Source: CAYMAZ01 sp964526285 (lineage in GTDB: Bacteria; Bacteroidota; Bacteroidia; Bacteroidales; DTU049). Taken from it: a stretch of DNA of 11,812 nucleotides. The DNA lies in NCBI GenBank assembly GCA_964526285.1, contig CAZGIW010000108.1:1-11812 (forward strand), read 5' to 3'. Within the stretch, counting starts at the first letter, position 1. The number at the start of each line of letters is the position of its first letter. Shown piece by piece: positions 7,121-11,812 of the stretch. Below the pieces are notes generated by a model, which saw nothing but the letters and a program-made list of their open reading frames with translations, searched no databases and was not told the origin of the DNA. Made by a program: the position numbers and the translations under genes.

Positions 7121-7521
7121 TTGCTCAGTTGAGGGGTTTTCAGTTCATCAATAGTTATATCAAAAGCTTCTGCATATTTTTTTAGCTGCTGCTCACTTAG
7201 TTTGTTAAACTTTTCGGGCTTTATGTGTTTTTTTATAACACATTTTCTAAAACCGGTGTATGACTTGAGCAGCGACAAGTCCATCACCTTCAGTTCCATA
7301 TAAAAATAAATTGGACTTTTTAAACCTTTTTCAACAAGCCCAAGAGCCTGGCGGGCTTTTTCTTCAATCTCATTCCATGTGGCAACCAGTGCTTCGTGCT
7401 TTACATCCCATCCTGTACTCAGAGTGGTTTCATATTCACCTGATTCATTTTTTACATAGCATACATCACGGGTGTACCCTTTTAAAAATGAATTATCCTG
7501 TGGCACTTCGTTTTTTTTCAT
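7117..7521 (-). CDS. Small conserved-type protein with HTH-like C-terminus
   Basis: A 134-aa soluble protein, no signal peptide. The first 70 residues are charged (GWDVKHEALVATWNEIEEKA). The last 55 contain DLSLLKSYTGF, IKKHIKPEKFNKLSEQQL and LKKYAEAFDITIDELK. The final motif is what closes many XRE-type helix-turn-helix domains (kxAxAlxIsxdEL), so a small DNA-binding domain is plausible, but the recognition-helix region is not typical. I assign no function. It lies between the exported helical protein (31 bp upstream) and the BtrH-like gene (4-bp overlap), so it is probably a functional partner or local regulator of the latter. Confidence 0.8.
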   Translation of the reverse strand: MKKNEVPQDNSFLKGYTRDVCYVKNESGEYETTLSTGWDVKHEALVATWNEIEEKARQALGLVEKGLKSPIYFYMELKVMDLSLLKSYTGFRKCVIKKHIKPEKFNKLSEQQLKKYAEAFDITIDELKTPQLSK

Positions 7522-7552
7522 TTTGCATTTCTTTTATAATAACACAAATGAA

Positions 7553-8023
7553 TTATTTCAATTCTTCGGGTTTTAATATTTTTGATGTTTTGGCGTAGTC
7601 TCTGATAATTGCCTGCAACTCACTGTCAATTTTGCCAAAATTTTGCACAATTTTCTTTTTATCTTCGTTGATATTATTCTTGTAATTCAGTACTTTGGGA
7701 GTTTGTTCCTGCATCATCAGTCTGACAAATCTCATTTCTACATTGTTTGGCTGAAGCTGAATTTCATTGTCAAGCAATTCCTGTCCTTGTTTAAAAACAT
7801 CAAGTTTTTCTTTGGGAACTTTCAGAAAACCAGCTTTTTTAATGTAAAGCGCCCCAATATATGCTTTCACAATTGGTGTTTTTTTAATTTTTTCCAGTTT
7901 CTCAATTGCCTGATCCACCTGCTCTACAGAATCTCCGGATACTGCAGAATAGAATATGTTCCTTTCAACTGAACCTGAAATCATACATATGGATAAAAAA
8001 CAAGTCAGAAATAATTTAACCAT
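7553..8023 (-). CDS. Small exported helical protein, first gene of the BtrH operon
   Basis: A 156-aa protein starting MVKLFLTCFLSICMISGS, a short signal peptide or membrane anchor. The rest is a helical, repeat-like protein: DQAIEKLEKIKK, AYIGALYIKKAGFL, LDNEIQLQPNNVEMRFVRLMMQ. The pattern of amphipathic helices with a conserved P-N-N-x-E-x-R-F-x-R-L core resembles a TPR-like small family I recall from Bacteroidota, of unknown function. The frame stays open to an ATG at 8095, but a perfect -7 element at 8048-8055 lies inside that extension, and the signal peptide begins properly at 8023, so I use the shorter form. It probably acts in the periplasm or at the inner-membrane face. Confidence 0.82.
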   Translation of the reverse strand: MVKLFLTCFLSICMISGSVERNIFYSAVSGDSVEQVDQAIEKLEKIKKTPIVKAYIGALYIKKAGFLKVPKEKLDVFKQGQELLDNEIQLQPNNVEMRFVRLMMQEQTPKVLNYKNNINEDKKKIVQNFGKIDSELQAIIRDYAKTSKILKPEELK

Positions 8024-8047
8024 GACAATATATTTTGAAACAGCAAG

Positions 8048-8055
8048 CAAAATTA
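8048..8055 (-). promoter_or_regulatory. Candidate -7 element of the BtrH operon
   Basis: The minus strand reads TAATTTTG, an exact TAnnTTTG match, 24 bases upstream of ATG 8023, predicting a leader of about 18 bases. No TTG is at the ideal distance; the nearest is about 26 bases upstream. It supports the shorter start of the first gene. Confidence 0.42.
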
Positions 8056-8162
8056 GCAAAAATTTTGCCGATTTAGTTAAACAAAACAAAAACACACCAA
8101 TCTGTCAGCTTTTATTGCATGCAGCAATACCTATACTTATAATTTAAAAAACTAAAGAAAAT

Positions 8163-8217
8163 GTAACTGCTCAGCACATTTTTTTATAAGCCACTAATAC
8201 GCGAATTTCCATTTATC
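8163..8217 (+). repeat. GTAACTGCTCA ... ATTTATC module, copy 2
   Basis: GTAACTGCTCA (8163-8173), a T-run, a CACTAATACGCGAATTT-like stretch and ATTTATC (8211-8217). The order motif, T-run, ATTTATC is repeated at 11689-11755. Confidence 0.5.
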
Positions 8218-8234
8218 ACGATGTGACGAATAAG

Positions 8235-8311
8235 CCCGTTGTTTCTGCAAAAGCCATAACACAGATTCAAATTATGATATTTTGAAAGCAAGCTTTCTCT
8301 ATCAAAATTTT
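8235..8311 (+). repeat. Interspersed repeat of about 75 bp, right copy
   Basis: Gap-free match to 5859-5935 in the same orientation. CTGCAAAAGCCAT (8245-8257) and GAAAGCAAGCTTTCTCT are identical in both. Here the repeat continues into complementary arms, making it one half of the nested inverted-repeat element. Confidence 0.7.
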
Positions 8312-8374
8312 AATCTGTGTCAAAATTAAATCTGCTAACGCTGATTTAATTTTCTGATTTCATGGCTTTTGCAG
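8245..8374. other. 130-bp nested inverted repeats, predicted three-way junction (structured RNA or MITE/REP-like)
   Basis: Three perfect complementary pairs are nested. The outer stem is CTGCAAAAGCCAT (8245-8257) with ATGGCTTTTGCAG (8362-8374), 13 bp. Inside it, ACACAGATT (8259-8267) pairs with AATCTGTGT (8312-8320), 9 bp, extendable past one mismatch by AAATT/AATTT. Next to it, AAAATTAAATC (8322-8332) pairs with GATTTAATTTT (8343-8353), 11 bp around a 10-base loop. Linkers are 1, 1 and 8 bases, so the whole closes as a compact cloverleaf. TGACGAAT occurs at 8224-8231 and again at 8385-8392, 13 and 10 bases outside the outer stem; this may be a remnant target duplication or chance. No known RNA family is recognised. 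Confidence 0.6.
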
Positions 8375-8508
8375 GAGAAGGTTCTGACGAATCACCTTTT
8401 AATAATATTTCGTTGTTATTTGTGTTTGCAAAAAAACTATTCTGAATTTTTTTTTCAAATAAGGGTATATTCATTTTTCTGTGTAACATGTTCATAAAAA
8501 CAACAATC

Positions 8509-9072
8509 ATGAAAAAGCTTGTACTCCCATTCATCATTTTTCTTCTGACAGGCAGCATCAAGGCTCAAATTGTTGAAGAAATGCACAAAGAAAAGAATAT
8601 CGTATCAATTGACTTCAGCACAAGCATACCCTACGAGAGTTATTCAATTTCATATGAAAGGTTGTTTAACACGTCAGGACTTTCATTATCAGCGGGAGTA
8701 TTAAAAACAGAATCAAAAAATAAAGGATTATTTGATAAAGGGATGACAGTAGAATTTCAATACAAAATGCATTCATTATTTCATTGCAACAGAACAAACA
8801 TGTCAGGATTTCTTTCAGCTTACTCAATTTACAGATACATTGATGTTGAAAACAAAGGCAGTTATGTGTTCAACAATTATGAATCAGGCTGGTTGTTTGG
8901 CATCAGTAAAAAAAATAGACACAACATAATATATACAGTTGAGGCCGGTTGTGGAATCAAACAAACAAAACATTTGAAATCAGACTCCGATGACAAGAGG
9001 ATTCAGCTAACACCTCCGGGACTTTCGGATTTGGCACCCAGAATAAAAGTAAGTGTTGGATACAAGTTTTAA
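8509..9072 (+). CDS. Outer-membrane-type beta-barrel protein, array member 1 (most divergent)
   Basis: A 187-aa exported protein starting MKKLVLPFIIFLLTG, with cleavage near IKA-Q. The mature part aligns with the four downstream paralogs: NIVSIDFS, then ISYERLFNTSGLSLSAGV, IYRYIDVEN, WLFGISKK, VEAGCGIK and the C-terminal LAPRIKVSVGYKF. Alternating hydrophobic strands and a terminal Phe are what BAM-inserted barrels show; at about 170 mature residues an eight-stranded barrel is likely. It lacks the shared FQGxYLAPY and YYYNDY motifs, so it is the outlier. The frame is open from ATG 8488, but 8509 is where the signal peptide begins. A DUF3575-like relationship is possible but unproven. Ligand or role unknown. 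Confidence 0.82.
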   Translation: MKKLVLPFIIFLLTGSIKAQIVEEMHKEKNIVSIDFSTSIPYESYSISYERLFNTSGLSLSAGVLKTESKNKGLFDKGMTVEFQYKMHSLFHCNRTNMSGFLSAYSIYRYIDVENKGSYVFNNYESGWLFGISKKNRHNIIYTVEAGCGIKQTKHLKSDSDDKRIQLTPPGLSDLAPRIKVSVGYKF

Positions 9073-9142
9073 CAATAACAATAAAATTTCAAAATATATG
9101 TTTTTAATCAATAATAAAAACCAATTTAAAAAACCAAATACT

Positions 9143-9766
9143 ATGAAAAAAATCATTTCCTTATCAATGATGCTGATGTTCGGTATCATGGTTTTTGCGC
9201 AGCAAAAAGAAGCTGAAGACAAAAACAATCTTATTAGTTTCAGCTTGACCAATCTTGTGGCCAACAACATGACTTTCAGTTACGAACGCATGTTTGGATC
9301 ATCAGGTTTAATGTTGTCAGGAGGGATTACTCTGACAGATGATTCATACGAATCAAAACTAGGTAATAATGCTGAATTGCAGTTCAGGCTTTACCCCAAT
9401 CTTCAGAGAGAAAGTGTTTTTCAGGGTTTCTACATAGGACCCTATGCATCATGGCTTTATCTTGATGAAAAGACCACTTATTGGGATTACTGTGGTACAG
9501 ATGATGAATGGCTTACTTGTGAGTCTTCAAATCGTAATATCTATAACAACTTTGGTGGTGGTGTGGTTGTGGGTATCAAAATTGCCATTGCACAAAAAAT
9601 GGTTTTCACTTTTGAAAGTGGCGGTGGTTTAAGATATTCAACAGGAAAGAAACCTGACAACAATTATTACAATACAGGCATTAGTCCTGATTATGTTGAT
9701 CAGGTTCACCCAAGTTATACAGGCATTGCGCCGAAAATGAACATTAGTTTTGGATATTTCTTCTAA
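9143..9766 (+). CDS. Outer-membrane-type beta-barrel protein, array member 2
   Basis: A 207-aa exported protein: signal peptide MKKIISLSMMLMFGIMVFA-QQ, then NLISFSLTNL, MTFSYERMFGSSGLMLSGG, LQFRLYPNLQRESVFQGF, IAIAQKMVFTFESGGGLRYS and the end GIAPKMNISFGYFF. It is the longest member because two predicted loops are expanded. One has a CGTDDEWLTC pair of Cys that may form a disulphide; the other precedes the final strand (NNYYNTGISPDYVDQ). Frame-open sequence upstream (from 9053) overlaps member 1, but the signal peptide fixes the start at 9143, 70 bp after member 1. It is probably co-expressed with member 1. Confidence 0.86.
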   Translation: MKKIISLSMMLMFGIMVFAQQKEAEDKNNLISFSLTNLVANNMTFSYERMFGSSGLMLSGGITLTDDSYESKLGNNAELQFRLYPNLQRESVFQGFYIGPYASWLYLDEKTTYWDYCGTDDEWLTCESSNRNIYNNFGGGVVVGIKIAIAQKMVFTFESGGGLRYSTGKKPDNNYYNTGISPDYVDQVHPSYTGIAPKMNISFGYFF

Positions 9767-9772
9767 GAAAAT

Positions 9773-9803
9773 TTGTTCAATTAAAGTTTTTTTAGTAATT
9801 TAG
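9773..9803 (+). promoter_or_regulatory. Candidate promoter for array member 3
   Basis: TTG (9773-9775), a 20-base spacer, then TAATTTAG (9796-9803), one mismatch from TAnnTTTG. Spacing is ideal for the Bacteroidota promoter. Transcription would start near 9810, leaving a leader of about 65 bases. Confidence 0.42.
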
Positions 9804-9863
9804 CGAAATCTTTCTCATGTTCATCAGAGAAAATATATAAACATATTATAAATAATTAAAAAC

Positions 9864-9869
9864 AGGAGG
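9864..9869 (+). promoter_or_regulatory. Strong Shine-Dalgarno AGGAGG of array member 3
   Basis: AGGAGG lies five bases before ATG 9875. None of the other genes in this window has a comparable site, and Bacteroidota rarely use them, so member 3 may be translated differently from its siblings. Confidence 0.6.
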
Positions 9870-9874
9870 ATACA

Positions 9875-10432
9875 ATGAAAAAAATAATTTCGTTCCTATT
9901 AATCATATTCTTTGTTTTTCAGCATAATCTCAAAGCTCAGGAAACAAAAGAAAGCAACAACCTGTTCAGCTTCAGCATTCCGCGTTTATTTATGAGCAAT
10001 ATGATGTTTGGATATGAACGCTTATTCAACACAACCGGACTGGTGATTAATGCAGGAGTTACACTGAAAGACAACAATAGCGAAACACTCACCGGCTACA
10101 ATGTGGAACTACAATGCAGGCTTTATCCCGCTATTCACAGAGAGAGTGCTTTTCAGGGAATTTATCTGGCACCCTACGTTTCATACAAAAGGCTTGATGA
10201 AGAGTTGAATTACACTTTTCCCGGACCACAAAAGTACTATTACAATGATTATGGTGTTGGCGTACTTTTTGGATTGAAACTGGCCATTGCTCAGAAAATT
10301 GTGTTTACCTATGAACTTGGCGGTGGTTTGAAATACTCTGACAATAACAGAGGAAGCACTTCAAACATTATCAAACCAGGTTATACGGGAATTGCTCCAA
10401 AAGCGGATATTACACTGGGGTATTTTTTCTAG
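9875..10432 (+). CDS. Outer-membrane-type beta-barrel protein, array member 3
   Basis: A 185-aa exported protein, signal peptide ending LKA-Q. It shows the family consensus most cleanly: NLFSFSIPRLF, MMFGYERLFNTTGLVINAGVTL, LQCRLYPAIHRESAFQGIYLAPYVSY, KYYYNDYGVGVLFGLKLAIAQKIVFTYELGGGLKYS and PGYTGIAPKADITLGYFF. The pattern of alternating strands and a C-terminal Phe supports an outer-membrane barrel. Close similarity to members 2, 4 and 5 points to recent tandem duplication. It has its own candidate promoter and an unusually good ribosome binding site, so it may be expressed independently of members 1 and 2. Confidence 0.88.
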   Translation: MKKIISFLLIIFFVFQHNLKAQETKESNNLFSFSIPRLFMSNMMFGYERLFNTTGLVINAGVTLKDNNSETLTGYNVELQCRLYPAIHRESAFQGIYLAPYVSYKRLDEELNYTFPGPQKYYYNDYGVGVLFGLKLAIAQKIVFTYELGGGLKYSDNNRGSTSNIIKPGYTGIAPKADITLGYFF

Positions 10433-10441
10433 AAGTCCTAC

Positions 10442-10472
10442 TTGAACAACCCAATTTTGTTGCATAAGTTTT
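10442..10472 (+). promoter_or_regulatory. Candidate promoter for array member 4
   Basis: TTG (10442-10444), a 20-base spacer, then TAAGTTTT (10465-10472), one mismatch from TAnnTTTG. Same spacing as the candidate upstream of member 3. The predicted leader is about 25 bases. Confidence 0.38.
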
Positions 10473-10502
10473 AAACTCAATTAAACCTTATATCAGCTAC
10501 AA

Positions 10503-11057
10503 ATGAAATTCAAAACAACTGCAGTATTTGTGTGGTTTCTTTGCATCAGTGTTCAATTGAATGCACAGCAACCTGACGAATATAAAAACATTATCAGTTT
10601 TAATATCTCCAGACTTTTTTCCAGCAATATGAGCATATGTTTTGAGAAACAAATCAACACAAATTCGGTGCTTTTTAATGCAGGGATAACTCTAAGGGAA
10701 GGCAATTTTGAAAGTTTAACAGGATTTAATCTTGAGTTACAATACCGGTTATTTGGCAGAAAAAATAGTGATAGTTCATATTACAGGTTCTTCCTTGCTC
10801 CTGTTGTTTCATACAAATATATCGACCAACTATATATCTCTAACAATACTTCAAATAAATATTATTACAACGATTACTCTGCCGGAATGGTTTTAGGTAT
10901 GCGATTCTTAATCTTTGATGGGTTTATATTGACAGCAGAATTAGGAGGTGTATTAAGGTACTCACACAACAATAAAGGAAGAGCTGCAAGCTATTTTGAT
11001 CCTGGATATAATGGCATCGCTCCCAAAGCTGATGTTACGATTGGTTACTTTTTTTAG
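10503..11057 (+). CDS. Outer-membrane-type beta-barrel protein, array member 4
   Basis: A 184-aa exported protein with signal peptide ending LNA-QQ. Family motifs: NIISFNISRLFSSNMSI, CFEKQINTNSVLFNAGITLREGN, LQYRLFG, FFLAPVVSYKYID, KYYYNDYSAGMVLGMR, LGGVLRYSHNNKG and GYNGIAPKADVTIGYFF. Compared with members 2, 3 and 5, the otherwise shared Y-E-R has become F-E-K, RLYP has become RLFG, and IAQKIVFT has become LIFDGFILT. So it keeps the fold with more substitutions. It follows member 3 by 70 bp on the same strand. Confidence 0.86.
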   Translation: MKFKTTAVFVWFLCISVQLNAQQPDEYKNIISFNISRLFSSNMSICFEKQINTNSVLFNAGITLREGNFESLTGFNLELQYRLFGRKNSDSSYYRFFLAPVVSYKYIDQLYISNNTSNKYYYNDYSAGMVLGMRFLIFDGFILTAELGGVLRYSHNNKGRAASYFDPGYNGIAPKADVTIGYFF

Positions 11058-11122
11058 CTTGTTTGAGACTCTAATAAAAACCAAATACAAGTAGAAAAAG
11101 ACAATACAAATAATCAGATAGT

Positions 11123-11674
11123 ATGAAAAAGATTTTTCTCACATTCATTTGCCTTATGCTTGTTTTCCAATCTGGTTTGAAAGCTCAGGATACATGTAAC
11201 TGCAAAAATTTGGTAAGCATAAACATCCCCACTCTTTTAATGAGTAATCTTTCAATAACTTATGAAAGGCACCTTAAGACTAACAGCCTGTTATTTGATG
11301 CTGGAATTACATTAAATGAAACAAGTTCTGAAAGTGCCATTGGGGGTAATTTCGAATTTCAATATCGCCTGTATCCAATATTTAATCCGGGGAATGGATT
11401 ACAGGGAATATTTCTTGCCCCCTATATTTCTTACAGGTATCTTGAGAGAACATCAAGTTATAACCCAGGTCGAGGCTTTAACATTTACAATGTATTCGGA
11501 ATCGGTGCTGCTTTCGGGTTGAAGGTGGCATTTGCAACAAGAATTGTACTTACAATACATGTTGGAGGAGGATTGAGATACTCTAGCAACAACAGAAATA
11601 GCTCAAGTTATACAAGTCCGGGATATACAGGATTCTCTCCAAAAGCAGGTATCACAATGGGATACTTCTTCTAG
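11123..11674 (+). CDS. Outer-membrane-type beta-barrel protein, array member 5
   Basis: A 183-aa exported protein: signal peptide MKKIFLTFICLMLVFQSGLKA-Q. The mature N-terminus DTCNCKN has two closely spaced Cys not found in the siblings; they are not in a lipobox. Then come NLVSINIPTLL, LSITYERHLKTNSLLFDAGITLNE, FQYRLYPIFNPGNGLQGIFLAPYISYRYLE, FGLKVAFATRIVLTIHVGGGLRYS and PGYTGFSPKAGITMGYFF. It is the last member; 65 bp separate it from member 4. Beyond it lies only the repeat-bearing tail of the window. Confidence 0.86.
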   Translation: MKKIFLTFICLMLVFQSGLKAQDTCNCKNLVSINIPTLLMSNLSITYERHLKTNSLLFDAGITLNETSSESAIGGNFEFQYRLYPIFNPGNGLQGIFLAPYISYRYLERTSSYNPGRGFNIYNVFGIGAAFGLKVAFATRIVLTIHVGGGLRYSSNNRNSSSYTSPGYTGFSPKAGITMGYFF

Positions 11675-11688
11675 CAATTTAATATTTC

Positions 11689-11755
11689 GTAACTGCTCAC
11701 AATATAATAATATTCGTAGTTTTTTTTGCCAATTTATCATTTATCAAGATTTATC
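11689..11755 (+). repeat. GTAACTGCTCA ... ATTTATC module, copy 3
   Basis: GTAACTGCTCA (11689-11699), an eight-T run near 11720, then three ATTTATC units (11732, 11739, 11749). It has the same order of parts as 8163-8217. Confidence 0.5.
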
Positions 11756-11759
11756 CCGA

Positions 11760-11776
11760 TTTGAGGCTGTCTCAAA
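11760..11776. repeat. Small inverted repeat TTTGAG-GCTGT-CTCAAA
   Basis: A 6-bp perfect stem with a 5-base loop, 85 bases after the last barrel gene. No T-run follows, so it is not a convincing terminator. GAGGCTGTCTCAAAA resembles end sequences I recall from IS1182-like elements in Bacteroidota; no transposase is visible before the window ends. Confidence 0.35.
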
Positions 11777-11812
11777 ACCAATATCTACCGGAAATTATTA
11801 TTGCCCCAACTT

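Larger units (their letters stand above)
8024..8508. other. 485-bp divergent intergenic region with structured repeat, no gene
   Basis: Between the BtrH operon (minus) and the beta-barrel array (plus). It holds the BtrH-operon -7 element, a GTAACTGCTCA module (8163-8217), the right copy of the 75-bp repeat and the nested inverted repeats at 8245-8374. Positions 8375-8508 are AT-rich, and I find no full TAnnTTTG promoter for the first barrel gene. The short open frames here have no signal of being coding. Confidence 0.6.

Noticed and set aside
8024..8095. Extended start (ATG 8095) for the first gene of the BtrH operon
   Set aside because: A perfect -7 promoter element lies inside it, and the signal peptide starts naturally at 8023.
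8346..8561. Minus-strand 71-codon frame upstream of the barrel array
   Set aside because: It overlaps the first barrel gene's signal peptide region and the structured repeat; the sequence shows no motif and no promoter.

Overview
The window looks like an AT-rich chromosome of a Bacteroidota bacterium. Three things point there: a partial secreted protein with the Gly/Ser/Ala-rich start typical of Type IX secretion cargo, several TAnnTTTG -7 promoter elements with almost no Shine-Dalgarno sequences, and intergenic CACAAAG- and ATTTATC-type degenerate repeats that I associate with this phylum. No rRNA, tRNA, CRISPR array, transposase or phage gene is visible.

Layout. (1) 1-143, minus: N-terminus of a secreted protein, probably Type IX cargo. 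It is divergent from (2) 401-2232, plus: a six-TM HisKA_2/HWE-type histidine kinase and its LuxR-type response regulator, 8 bp apart. A CCCTATAGGG palindrome lies in the shared upstream region. (3) 2229-3783, minus: a two-gene unit, a small TerB-like helical protein followed by an unrecognised 398-aa exported protein. Its end overlaps the end of the regulator gene by 4 bp. (4) 4002-5675, minus: the ABC-F translation factor EttA, the only housekeeping gene here. (5) 6098-8023, minus: a tight three-gene unit of an exported helical protein, a small HTH-like protein and a BtrH_N/DUF4872 acyltransferase or cysteine-peptidase-fold protein. The last two overlap by ATGA. (6) 8509-11674, plus: five tandem paralogous exported beta-barrel proteins, each ending in an aromatic residue.

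The most unusual non-coding content lies in the two long gaps around unit 5 (5676-6097 and 8024-8508). Both carry a GTTACTGCTCA/GTAACTGCTCA motif and a diverged direct repeat of about 75 bp. The right gap also holds nested perfect inverted repeats (13, 9 and 11 bp) that would fold as a three-way junction, and the left gap holds a GC-rich block with a C(UUCG)G hairpin. A third copy of the TAACTGCTCA module follows the beta-barrel array, so these repeats sit at the borders of the accessory blocks.

Functional reading (inference): the kinase-regulator pair may control the divergent secreted protein. The BtrH unit probably modifies or handles an acylated or thioester-bound substrate, with partners outside the window. 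The five barrels form an expanded surface-protein family whose members differ mainly in predicted loops.
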